Assembly (NCBI GenBank): GCA_039881145.1
Contig: JAYKKI010000134.1
Span: forward strand, 2,204,001 to 2,268,000
Length of the DNA stretch: 64,000 bases
Source of the DNA: Druceiella hillmani
Lineage: Eukaryota; Arthropoda; Insecta; Lepidoptera; Hepialidae
Direction: 5' to 3'
The notes under the pieces are model-generated. The model was not told the origin of the DNA. It saw only the letters and a list, made by a program, of their open reading frames with translations, and did no database searches. The translations under genes and the position numbers were made by a program. Position 1 is the stretch's first letter, and each line of letters starts with the position of its first letter. Positions 13,143 through 24,203 of this stretch are shown here, one piece after another.

Positions 13143-16100
13143 GAATTCGATAACGTATCATGGGTGGAAATTTTACCAGATCATAAAATTTTTGACATAT
13201 TTTTTTTTACTTTCGCTTTCGGCATTAACTTGCAACGTGAATTTGTTCATTACACGACGTTTCAAAAAGATTCTAAAAGAATATGAATGTAGATTTTACA
13301 GCTAATCTTTTCTTTTTTCATAATTTCAGGACAGTTTATATATTCATTTAATACGCGGTATATATATATTTATTTTAGAAATAACGTTAAATTTTTAATA
13401 TTCTCACTCTTTACATAATGAATTGACGGAAATAACTTTCATAGATTTCATGTCCGTTTAGTTTTAAGTTTACACTGAATATTAGGAAAAGAAAATTTTT
13501 TCCCTTTATCATCTTGTAGAAAATTTAATGTATGACAACGCAGAATATCGATATTTATTTACTAGATCAATTTTCTGTCAAACTGACAGTAATATTGTTG
13601 TAAAATATGCATATTACATCTTTCTTTTCTAAATCTGGCTATCTCCTCGTAATAGTAACTGATTTATGTCTTAACTATTTCCAAATAGCTTTTTAAAAGA
13701 AATGGAATAAACATTATGTTGATTGAATACTTCTGATCATTTGGATATTCAAAATTGTTGAATTCAAATGTACATTAATAAGAAATGCAGATTACAATCT
13801 GCAATATTTTAAGTTAACTATTATCGTTAACAAATATTATTTAACATATTATTCCGAATAAGAGAAACTAAAAAAAATTGACGTAAAAAAAATTAAGTGT
13901 CAATTTTTTTGTTAAGTTTTTCCTATTAGAATAACATGGCGAATTATAGTTGTAAAAAATGTAGTAAGGAATAATACAACTATATACACAGATGTATTTT
14001 TCGTCGTGGCATATTTTCACCTCACTGGTCCTTTTTATCATGAACGTAAATAATCGTCTTCAAATTTAAAAATAAAAGTAAAATTCTTACTTTTCACCAT
14101 AAAATGATTTTAATATAGTTATTATGTGAGATCTCAATATTCCTGTAGACATGAAAGATTAAAAACTAACAAAAAAAATACATTTTTCCAAAAGGAATTA
14201 TTCCTAAAAGATTAGCCGACGATTCACAGATTTGACACAATGATTTTTCCATGATTTTCATTACAGATGTGATGCGTCACATTTTTCTGAATAAAAAAAG
14301 TTTTTCCAAATATTTCTTTTTTCTTTCTTTTTATTGTTTAGACTAATAGGTCGAATAATCACTTTGAAGAACTGTCGTTAGCAATAACATAAATTCTCGT
14401 ACGCAATACTATATACATAACACGCGCTTATCGGTAATGTTCATCCACCGCCCAAACTCAAAATAAATTAGGTAAACTTACTCTTACATTCTCTGATTGC
14501 AACCGTCTGCAAGATGTTTGCGTAAATTGAAAAGATACCTAAATATGAAAAATATTTTAAATCACTAGCCACAATTTACGTGATCTTTAAAAGCAACATA
14601 TCTACACTTCCCCGACACAGGCAAATATGTCACCAGCCGATATATTCAAACATTAAAAGCGGTCACGAAGTGGTAACATCTGACAGTTAATAATATGCGA
14701 TTCACTACACTTATTTATATGGTCCATTGACCATTTATAATTCAATAATTTTTTTTAAATTCAAACACATTAAGCTGGTTAAAGCCAAACTATCTTAACA
14801 ACATTTTGTGAGTTTATTTAAATGGTAAATATAAAAAAGAATTTTGAACTTCGGTTCAGATCACATATTCAATGTCAATTATTATCATATTTATTTACCC
14901 ACTGATCTATTTTAATAAACTTCTATAGTTTCCGATTGGCTTAATTTGGATATCAGTTTCATTGATCAAGAAGCTATTGGTCCAATTATCAAAGAACAGA
15001 AAAATAGATCTATTGGAAAATTCATGGAGGTTAGTCTTTTTTCTAAGGGTTGTTTTTCTTTTCTAAGCCATGTAAGACGTGCTGAGTCTTCAAACTTCTT
15101 CAATAATAATCATTCTTACTAAACCTTCTGAGTTAACTTTTGCCAAACATTTTTATTTTATTCTTTTGTCTATAGAGTTGGCAGGAAAATTAAATAATAC
15201 CAAAACACTTAGAAAACCATTAGATTTGATTCAACGGTTAAACAATAAACCAGAACGATTTCTAAATTAATTTATCTTTAACATGTAACCTCTGAACCAA
15301 AAAAAAAAATTAGTTCACGTTTTAGATAGCAGTTTAATGGAACGAATATTCATGTCTCACTCAGTTTTTACTTTTTTTTGGTACCCTTGAATATTACTCC
15401 GTATATTTAATTTGGTTTTGACAATATTTCTTATATGTCAAAGATAAAAAGTTAAACGTAATTTTTAACCAGGTATAAGAAATTAACCATCATATACTCC
15501 TGGCCGCCGAGACACTACGCACGAAATTGGTTTCCATTGGATGACCCAGGCTGCAGGCATGATTTACCGCGTACCGGTTGTTATTTGAAATTACCTTGGC
15601 GTGTTTTATTATTTGAATCTTCTTTTATGGTTTTTAGGTAGCGGTAATCGCAACTACACTTATAAATTTTACATTACATGTGCTAGTTAATTTTTAAATA
15701 ATTTGCCAATACTGTGTGGTACATTCCTTTTCTCAACACAAGCAGTGACATTTGAATGACGAAAATTACAAAATCCTGAAATCCAACCGATATTAGTTGT
15801 CGTAAATTTTGTTAAATAATTCAAAAGACTTATTATTCAGCTATATTTAAAAAATACAAATAAATGTAATATGCATATATTTAAGAACAAATAAATTGAG
15901 AATCAGACTTAATTAGCAGACGCGACACCCAAAAAATCAAGTCAAAAATAGTGATTTTCACAAATTTAAAAATTGCCCATATCTCGAAAACTAAGAGATT
16001 CATAATAACATTAAATTTTGTCAGTATCCTAGTCAAAGCTTGGCCTCTTGCTTCTTTTCGGTTGGTCCATGAATTACCGGACAGCGTGTAAATAATGCGT

Positions 16101-16228
16101 GACACTGGTTTCCGCATCATGTGATTTCCATGTCATAAGTCGAATTTTGGAATTAAATAAACAATAAAAGTTTTATAAAAATATTTTTCACGTGAAACTC
16201 ATTAATGGAATTAATGAATATTATTACC
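13143..16228. other. AT-rich noncoding stretch
   Basis: No supported gene. A G+C-richer patch at about 15498-15650 (tggccgccgagacac, ccaggctgcaggc, taccgcgtaccgg) stands out. It could be an old repeat or a conserved noncoding element. Reading frames at 15079-15270 and 15881-16120 show no recognisable protein. Confidence 0.5.
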
Positions 16229-16258
16229 ATATTGAATAATAAATTTATTATTCAATAT
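16229..16258. repeat. 30-bp perfect AT palindrome
   Basis: Perfect 15-bp arms (atattgaataataaa and its reverse complement) with no loop. It lies just upstream of the TA-tailed repeat at 16307 and may mark that element's far end. In AT-rich DNA a palindrome this long is still unusual. Confidence 0.8.
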
Positions 16259-16306
16259 AGGAGGAAAACATTTACTTCAATTGTCGCGGCATCAAAGATA
16301 ATAACT

Positions 16307-16380
16307 GTGAAGTGAAATAAAACACACATAGTATCTACAAAAATCGAAATGGACGCCTCTACACCTAAAACTTTTGTATA
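16307..16380 (+). mobile_element. 74-bp dispersed repeat with (TA)n tail, copy 1
   Basis: This segment matches 32932-33005 in reverse orientation over 74 bases with two differences seen, although the two lie 16.6 kb apart. In both copies the same end (cctctacacctaaaacttttgtata in outline) runs directly into a (TA)n array. A sequence ending each time in a microsatellite is what a non-LTR retroelement or SINE 3' end looks like. No coding sequence or Pol III boxes were recognised in the 74 bases, so the family is unknown. Confidence 0.7.
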
Positions 16381-16430
16381 TATATATATATATATATATA
16401 TATTAGTATATAAATATATATATATATATA

Positions 16431-16482
<52 letters not shown>
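16376..16482. repeat. (TA)n microsatellite with GTGTG interruption
   Basis: An almost continuous TA array interrupted by attagtataaa and by atgtgtgta. It appears to be the 3' tail of the repeat at 16307-16380. Tyr/Ile-repeat reading frames through it are artefacts. Confidence 0.95.
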
Positions 16483-19400
16483 CAATACGGTATTTAAATT
16501 CACATTATTGTAGAACAACATATTTCCAGAATATAACACGAAATTTTCATAATCTATATTTCATAGTCAAGTTTGAAACCTCATGTGCATATACATAATT
16601 GAGAATTGTTTTTAACCATTTACACGTAATGTTTGAACTAGTAACGTGGTTGTTAATAAAGATATGTCAAGCGCCAGATGGAGATATTGAATAAGTTTTT
16701 CTATGCGCTGCTTTAGACCTCTATACTTTGATGCCTAAGTAAATTTACAGAAAATAAATTTTAACGTAAGAGGAGCATACGTGGTTGTAGTGTAACGAGT
16801 TAAATAAAAAATAAGCATATTTATTGTGTTTCAGAAAAAAGATGTTTCATGCAAGTTTTATGGTCCCATGAATAGTATCAAACCACAAATCACGTTAATA
16901 TATTTATTTGGAAATATGATTTTAAAACTTAGAAAAAAAACCTGCGGACGGAGTAAATACGCATGCGTGCATGCTTCGACAATATAAAATGTTAAATTTT
17001 GTATAAAAACAACAAAAGAAAGCTTTTAAATTTTTCGATAATGGAAAAGGCGAAAATAATTTAATACAGTAGTCACATGGTTGCGAACCCAGATTTCCTG
17101 GAGCTGCTGACTGCGTAAAGAAATGAAATTATATACAAGATATCGTGTGGGTGTAGGTATCTGTGAGGTTTTTGTAATGTGAGGAATCTTAGTATCAAAA
17201 TGTTTAGAAATAATTGAGGGGATATTTACTTAAATTCTTAAATTAAAATGTGTACAAGTATAACTTATTAAAACAATGAGATAAACTATTCGCAAATTCC
17301 TTTTAATTAAATTTACAAACGAAATTTTTTCTTTTCATTCAAAACTGTTTAAAATTAAGCCGCGTTAATTTTGATTTAATTAAAATTGCATATGCTCCAT
17401 ATTGAAAGTTATCGGATAGGATTGTTTCAAACATCCTCTCGACATCATGTGACATAGCTTTATTTTACATTATTCCGAGAATTTTTGCGTTTTGGCACAT
17501 ATGAGTAGAGTCTATATATAAACTTTTTGACCTCTAGACAAAACCTAAAACGTTAATTAATAAATTGGTTGACTCTTTTTCCTTTGAGAGTAGTTTAATG
17601 ACTGTTTAAAACCAGTGCAACATAAAGGCAGCTGATGAGTTTTATTTTAAACATGAACAGTAAAGAACATGCTAGTTATATTATCAAAATACTTAATAAA
17701 TAAAAGTAATGGAAATTTTCTATACTTAAATGGAAGATATCGTACGTAAAAATATATAATAATTTGTTGAATTTCTTTCTATCACTTTTATTCATTATAT
17801 GACGCAACTATTAATTCGTGATCAATCTTTCATACGATATGTATTATCTTACATACGGTATGTATTATATTTATAATTGTACAATTGCTAATTTTGTTAA
17901 TTTACTACATACTAAACTTGAGTATAGAATATACCTTCCACTTAAAGACTACTAAAGCTTTAACAGTAAGTTTAGTATGGCCAAAAATATTATTTTAAAT
18001 ACTCGTATTGAAAATTTCATTTAAAGATGAAAATAGATTGCATAATAGAAGAACAGTTTACGACAATCGAATAAAAAAAAGAAAGAACTGGCCGCCAATA
18101 TTTTCAATATTTATTAAAATTACAAATGCAGAATTTATTTCGGTCTTTTTAAATTATTTCTATATTACCTAATTACTATACTATATCCTATGAAGCGTCA
18201 GTAATAACAGTTACCGAACAATAGGCGGGCTTTAATTATTGACAGATAACATACTTTCCACAAGTGTTTGCTACTATCTCTAACTTATAGTTAACGGTCA
18301 TTTTCTTGCTGAGCATTCGATTTTGAAATTTTAAAATTATTTTTGATAGTTCTTTATTTATTGTAATATCTTATATACAAAGTTATATAATAAATGTTTT
18401 TTAAATTGTGATGACTTTGTTTTATTTTATTACAAGGTAAAAATTAATTTCGAAAAATTAAACACGTACTAAAACCAAAGCTGATAAGAAATATGCATAT
18501 AAAATATAAAATAATATAGTCAAGTTCCATAAAACAAGGACTATCTTTTTTATATTGCTATTTCAGCAACCAATGTTTGGGTAATGTTCTTTTAACTTTT
18601 TTGTAACTCAATTCTTCCTGTAAAATATAAATTTCCACTAAGATGAAGTTAGCAGTATATAGGATTATATTTCGTACTATGAAAAGCACGATGTCGTTTG
18701 ATAAATTCAAAGTATTGTTACAGTGTTTAATTTATTATTTTTGTATACGTTCGTGTGGTTTTCTTTGTGAAGCTGTTCCTTCATCCGAAATACTCCAACT
18801 TAGATAAATTAAATATTTAAGTTTCCATATGACTTACGACACAATATATAATAGACAGTGTATTGTAAGTAATTTACCGAAAAATAGTGCAATTTGTAAT
18901 TGTATATAAATATCAATCTAATAAGTTAAATAATAGCGTTAGTGACAAAGGTGTTGGCAGTTGTTTAAATTCTATAGAGACACCAAGAACTCTCATCTCC
19001 CTATAGTATCCCTATGGACGGTTAGTGATAACAATCATATTTGTAGGTAATAACCGAAGATGGAAATTTCCACTAGTCGTTAGATAATTGGATCATGAAA
19101 ACAGTAAAACTTGTTCACAAAAAAATTAAAATATCGGAAAAAATTATTATATTTGCAGAATAAATTAATATATCCTTCCGAGAAAATACTTTTGTTATTA
19201 TACTCGTATGTTCCATTATTTTGGCACATGTTTATCAAACAACCATACAATCTGGTGTCGGTGGTACAACCATACAAATGGTGTCGAAAACCATTTCTTA
19301 TTTTCATTTTAACACATATTAAATTTAAAAAATTTTGGCTTCTTAAATGTCTATGGAAATGTCACAATTTTGCCATAAAATAGCGCATGAGCCAAAAAAA

Positions 19401-19863
19401 GAATCATAAAATCCTTCTTTCTATTTTGAATTCATTATTTTTTAAACAAAATTAATTTCGATTCATTTGCCTAAACCTAATTATATTTTCTTCGATAAAT
19501 TTTCAGAGGGGGTTCACACATATATTTATTCTTGAACTGAAATAGTAATTTTGCTGTGAAAAAGTGATCAACGCAGTTTTGTTTTAGTTCTATTTTGTTA
19601 AAATGTAATTAATGTTTTGCGCGTATTTGCTTTTCAAATTATTTAATCGTTTTTAATTAACAATTCCACAATGTTATATAACTGAAAGATACGACTTCGG
19701 ATCATAGCTATTATCTAGAGTCATGTTTGCTCATCAAGGAAAAGTGATGTTGGTGAGCTTATATTATATCTCAATCTGTTGCGTGGTACTTAGTGCAAAC
19801 GTTTAGTTATTATTTTTCCTACGGTACTTCCGTTGCAGGGCCTAGAGGATGCTACTTCACGTG
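16483..19863. other. AT-rich noncoding stretch
   Basis: No supported gene. A roughly 21-bp tandem duplication (catacgatatgtattat, then catacggtatgtattat) lies at about 17831-17870. The overlapping frames on opposite strands at 19080-19383 show no recognisable domain. Confidence 0.55.
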
Positions 19864-20061
19864 CTACATCGGATTTTTCTTTGGTAGGACCGACCGAAAC
19901 GTACCTAAGCATCTCTCTACACTGTTGATCATCTTCTTGTGAAACTCAACAGACACGTTGTTAGGATAAACTAAACGATTCGATAATTTTAAATATTTAT
20001 CTAGTTCACGATGGGAAGTTTGGACCAATCTATCCGAGTCTTGGCACTTCGTTCTAAACAA
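19864..20061 (-). other. Unidentified open frame, 65 residues, possible coding remnant
   Basis: A minus-strand frame from an ATG at 20061 to a stop at 19864 encodes a hydrophilic 65-residue product with mixed composition (for example SNRLVYPNNVSVEFHKKMI), unlike the Ile/Tyr/Lys-rich chance frames elsewhere. A second minus-strand open stretch lies just upstream at about 20078-20200. The local G+C content is raised. I recognise no family, and no splice sites or promoter can be assigned. It may be a fragment of an old mobile element or a pseudogene, possibly linked to the coding fossil at 20959-21568 on the opposite strand. Confidence 0.25.
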
Positions 20062-20209
20062 AGTGTCGGTTTGTACCTCATACTCTGATGTGGAACACGC
20101 TTGAAAAATGAAGAATACAATTAATCTCTGTTAACTCGACAAAACGTTCCGTTCGACTCCTCAATTGCTCATTCCCCCCGAGAAAAGAGTGATGTATTGA
20201 TATCGCTCT

Positions 20210-20258
<49 letters not shown>

Positions 20259-20270
20259 ATATATATATAT

Positions 20271-20311
<41 letters not shown>
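20210..20311. repeat. (TA)n microsatellite with GTGTG interruption
   Basis: A TA array interrupted by acata and by gtgtgta. The ten bases tattgatatc occur on both sides (about 20195 and 20322), so the array sits between short direct repeats. It falls in the middle of a G+C-richer region. Confidence 0.95.
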
Positions 20312-20313
<2 letters not shown>

Positions 20314-20704
20314 AATTACTATATTGATATCATTATCCCGATGCTGCCGAGAACGTTGTGGGCATTCTGGGTCAGTAGCACAGTAAAAGGCCTCTCTAGT
20401 AGATAAAATCCTCTATGATTTATCTATGCAAATTAGCATGTCTTGAGTACTACAAACAAGGCTGCACGTTAGTATCTGCACAAATAACTATCGGACTGCA
20501 TTCAATTGAGGGGAATGTGATATTAAAATGCTCGCAAAGTATTGCAGTGGCCATGTAATACTGAAAATAGGAAATAATTACTACAAGTTCTAAAATACGA
20601 GTCAACACGTAATGTTTTGTCGATAAGTGTTCCAAGAAAGAAAACTCACCCCTGTCATGGCAGCATGGGTACAATATGTTTCTAGAGAGGTCAAAACATT
20701 TATA
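20312..20704. other. Unassigned, moderately G+C-rich
   Basis: A minus-strand open frame spans 20450-20728 (92 residues), but its first third lies in the SINE-like patch that follows, so it is unlikely to be a gene as a whole. The text ccgatgctgccgagaacg near 20338 is not AT-rich background. No family is recognised. Confidence 0.3.
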
Positions 20705-20840
20705 GAAAAGTAGCCCAGTGGTTGGCACTTCTCATTTGTGCCGGCTGATAGGTTAAATGCGTCGGTGAATAAATCAATGGGTGCACTGCGCGACGGGTGA
20801 GTGAAAAGGCCGGGATTTTAATCGTGGCCTTATATGCTTT
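20705..20840 (+). mobile_element. Candidate tRNA-derived SINE head
   Basis: TAGCCCAGTGGTTGG at 20711 fits a Pol III A box (TRGCNNAGTGG). About 40 bases on, GGTTAAATGC at 20751-20760 is a degenerate B box. The text between (cacttctcatttgtgccggctgata) resembles the tRNA-related heads of insect SINEs. A further gccgggatttt near 20809 resembles the reverse of a B-box region. There is no clear 3' end, tail or target duplication. A diverged tRNA pseudogene is the alternative. Confidence 0.35.
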
Positions 20841-20899
20841 AAACGCTCGATCCGGTTCCGTGATACAAACAACGGGTATTGTGTCTCGTTTCTTTGTAT

Positions 20900-20927
20900 T
20901 GTGCAAGTATGCATTCATACTTGCACA
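20900..20927. repeat. 12-bp-armed hairpin, 4-base loop
   Basis: tgtgcaagtatg (20900-20911) and its exact reverse complement (20916-20927) flank the loop catt. A partial further copy (cttgcac) follows. It lies between the SINE-like patch and the coding fossil at 20959. Confidence 0.85.
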
Positions 20928-20958
20928 CTAGCTTGCACATTAGCAGCGCTTATAGCGA

Positions 20959-21568
20959 TGTGGTGTTTGGTATATTTTTTCGGTCATAGTTAATCGTACT
21001 GAAAAAAATTTGAAGTTGGTCGATGGTTTTGAGATTCGAGAAATTGATGATGGCTTCGTTTTTTTATCCGGTGGTTTTATACCATGCTGGAATATACGAT
21101 AATTGAGAAATATTACATTCATCCTGCCGAAAGTGCAATTAGAGGTCTTAATATTGATGTCATTATATTAAAACCACTGGAGTGCCGTTTCATGGTATTG
21201 GCGGCATGCGACTTCATTCCTTAATATCACAATGGAAAGACAAAAGTAGAGTCCGAGAATTACCTCGTCAAAGAATCTTTGCAAATTTGGCCGCTATTCT
21301 TGAGACTTGGACATATTCCTGGATGATGATCACTGTCTCTTCGAGGTAGTCTTTCGAGGATCTGCTGGTATGCGCGATTAAGATCTATAGCGCTAAACAC
21401 GATTTTATTGGCCAATTGTTAAGTAAAATACTTGATACCAGCAAAAATATTTCATTTAAAAATAGTGTTAAGACATACTATCCTTTAACTCTCAAAAAGG
21501 TACGAGATCTCATCAAGAGTCAAGGCCTAAATAAGTATATATCTTCGTTGAAGAAAGATAAGACCTAA
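20959..21568 (+). pseudogene. Unidentified decayed coding locus
   Basis: Four overlapping open stretches run in the same direction. They are 20959-21102 (47 codons), 21084-21224 (46 residues from an ATG), 21158-21349 (63 codons) and 21350-21568 (72 codons). The last two share one frame and are separated only by a TAG at 21347. Frame changes between the first three fit indel decay of one gene of about 200 residues. Composition is protein-like, for example DGFEIREIDDGFVFLSGG, HGIGGMRLHSLISQW and KHDFIGQLLSKILD, and the locus ends in a basic tail before a TAA. G+C content is clearly above background. I recognise no domain or family; an old transposon or endogenised viral gene is possible, as is a host pseudogene. 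Confidence 0.55.
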
Positions 21569-23346
21569 AAACGGCTTGCGCACTTATCAGCAGCGCAGCG
21601 GTGGCGCATATCGTCGACGTCATATTTACATGTTATTTAGAAATGTAACATTTTGAAACAGTAATATAAATTTAAACTTTAAATTTTAATTTTGTCGTAA
21701 AGTTATTTTATTTTATTAATTGGCGTAGAGATTTGTCCTACGGATAATATTCTTAATGAGAGGTCACCACTGAAGCAAGTACTATGACGAGTACTTGATA
21801 AGGTGTTGGGTAAGCGCAATACGATGTAAGATATTGGCCAGATAACGAAATTTATTTTACTCTACACGAGATGCCTTTTTATATGCAAAAAGTTAAATAA
21901 TACTTAGAATGCAGTGGATTTTTTTAGTTCCTTAGTCCATAATTTCTATGTATATAAATAATATAACCCTAATAAATCTGCTATTATATTTAATTCCTCC
22001 AATTTGAATTTCGACGTCTTTTGTCGATGAGTTTACTCACGTACACACACACACACGTACATGTTACACCGTTTTCTTCATTCTCCAGAACCGTGAATAA
22101 TCCTACAGAAAGAAGTCGTTGAAAACCCGAAGATAGTTCAATATAAATGTTGACATTGTAGATACCATGGAATGAATTGTTTAACACTTCAATAATTTAT
22201 TCGTATTAAATACTAGCAGTTCACGGCTGTCAAAATTTCTTCTCTCGACTACAGATCAGTATGGTATCAAGATTTTATTCAACGGTGAAGTATCCAACCA
22301 GAGCGATTTTTAAATTTATGCCAGCCTCAGATTTGCGACTTCTTAACTAACTAATGTTGTTTTCAAATTAAATTACAGGTCAGTGGGATGATCGTGGCTG
22401 ACAGGGTTTTTTATATTCTGTCGGTATTCTAAAAATTTTCTCCAAATGTATCCTGAGAAACTATTCTCGTTCCTTGAAAGGTCCCTTGAAAGGTGAGGGC
22501 AAGCGACGTATAGGTATGTACGTGGAAAATAAAATGTGAAGCCTTTGACGCAACTTTATAAAACTAAATTTCATGTACAAGCATACGTTTGTTAATTAGT
22601 TTTCAGTCATTGACAATAGTATAATTGAGGAATAATTTTCACTCAATATACTTAATTTTTGAACTAGTAATGTATGTCCAAATAAAGGTATTTTTGTAAA
22701 TTTAAAAAATTACTTTCACTTTTTATTGATTTGCGCTACTCTAAATAGCAATACTGCAATAGCCGAATAAACTAGTCTCATATAACTTTAATGGCAACAT
22801 GAAATGTTTCAAACGATATATGCTTGCACTTAATTAATTAAAAACATAATTAGAATTTTTGGAATGCTTCTAATTGTCGCTGTTAAAAACAAGACAATAA
22901 AAAACAAAGACGGATTTCAGTTTTGTTTCTTGCACACACATATAAGCAAGGAATTATACATGTGCGGGTATGCATCCTAAGCTCGTGGGCCTTTATGTGT
23001 ACGTGTGTTGATACGAGAGTTTTTATGAGTATGTATACAAAAACACTTATTTTATACCCTCTAAAATTCTTCCACCTTACATGGAAGATTGCATTTCTTC
23101 ATTTTTACTGACCGTAAAAAAAATTTTGTTATTTAATTTAACCCTTTAACTAAAAATGCTAGTCCAACGTTAAATTAAGATCGTTTCTCTCATTGAATAA
23201 CCGCCTTGAAACATTGTGCTAATTCTTCAATTTTCTAGTAAATATTCCATCTTACTTTCTCTGCATCTCAAATCTGATTAAGATCTATTAGAGGTTACGA
23301 TACTAACTGGTAGTTTCCTATAACACTGTTATATAACTAAAGCTGG
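21569..23346. other. AT-rich noncoding stretch
   Basis: No supported gene. A short (CA)n run lies at about 22040-22060, and a 14-base tandem duplication (cccttgaaaggt) near 22470-22495. The open frames at 21990-22187 and 22923-23111 are not protein-like. Confidence 0.55.
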
Positions 23347-23385
23347 TCCATTATAGCAAAGATTTAGTATCTTTGCTATAATGGA
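23347..23385. repeat. Perfect hairpin, 17-bp arms, 5-base loop
   Basis: tccattatagcaaagat (23347-23363) and its exact reverse complement (23369-23385) flank the loop ttagt. No coding context. Confidence 0.95.
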
Positions 23386-23612
23386 AAATATTTGAAATAG
23401 ATAACCACAATGATTAAAAACAGTAATAGGTTTATTTTACTCTATAACAATTATAAAAGAAAATATACAAAAACCAAGAGCTAAATTAATGTAAAAACGT
23501 TTCATACTTTCATATGAAACTCACCAAGAAATAATAATTTTTTATCTAATTTTGGTTCGTATTAAAAACTGAATAAAATTTTTTTAATTACAAAATCCGT
23601 TCAGTTACAATT

Positions 23613-23613
<1 letters not shown>

Positions 23614-23656
<43 letters not shown>
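23614..23656. repeat. (TA)n array, probable tail of the adjacent retroelement
   Basis: A TA array that begins exactly where the minus-strand reverse-transcriptase remnant at 23657-23830 ends. Read in the element's direction it is the 3' tail. Confidence 0.85.
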
Positions 23657-23660
<4 letters not shown>

Positions 23661-23830
23661 TGTTAGCACTACAGTCTGATGCAGGCCAAGGCTTTCCCAA
23701 TTTGCTCCCTCCAGACAGTACGACTTGATTCAGATTTCTCCACCTGTTCACTCTCAAATTTTTACATCTTTCTTTACACTGTTCATTCACCTTGCAGGTG
23801 GTCTTCCTCTTTCCTTGTACCCTCAATCTT
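23657..23830 (-). pseudogene. Non-LTR retrotransposon ORF2 C-terminal remnant
   Basis: The minus-strand frame reads GKRKTTCKVNEQCKERCKNL, then later KPWPASDCSANKQ. This follows the layout of the conserved end of non-LTR retrotransposon ORF2 proteins (RTE/jockey type): a basic GRP-x-TW segment, a stretch meaning 'execute as coordinator, domain worker', an RxxW motif and a short tail before the 3' end. Key Trp positions are replaced, as expected of a fossil. The element's 3' end abuts a (TA)n array. Only about 170 bases survive; the upstream part is missing, consistent with 5' truncation. The exact clade is not certain. Confidence 0.55.
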
Positions 23831-23842
23831 CGCGTAAGTCAT

Positions 23843-23915
23843 GTAGGTATGGACCTACTTAAAAAACACAAGTTTCTCGACGGGTAGATATGGATCTACC
23901 CGTCGAGAAACTTGT
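23843..23915. repeat. Two adjacent hairpins with the same ATGG loop
   Basis: The first is gtaggt-atgg-acctac (23843-23858). The second has perfect 22-bp arms (23868-23889 starting acaagtttctcgacg, and 23894-23915), again around atgg. Loop and stem top (taggt/agat) are alike in the two, suggesting a shared origin. They lie directly next to the 5'-truncated end of the retroelement remnant. Confidence 0.9.
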
Positions 23916-24128
23916 GAGAAACATCAGATTCTGTAGGACTTAATTACTCTCAAAATGTTTACTTGGCCATATTTAGCATAGATTTACTCCAAAAATTGAT
24001 TGAAGGATCTTTCCTTCAAAGATGAGTATTTATTCTTGTATTAACGGAGATAAATTTTGATTTGAGTTGTCTTTTTATACCAAAGTACATCTGTTTGCCA
24101 TCAAAAGTCGGTTCCCAATTTCCACTTT

Positions 24129-24203
<75 letters not shown>

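Noticed and set aside
16252..16539. 95-residue minus-strand frame (and similar frames at 20.1-20.4, 32.7-33.06, 34.2-34.4, 46.5-46.8 and 48.1-48.4 kb)
   Set aside because: Tyr/Ile runs translated from (TA)n arrays; not genes.
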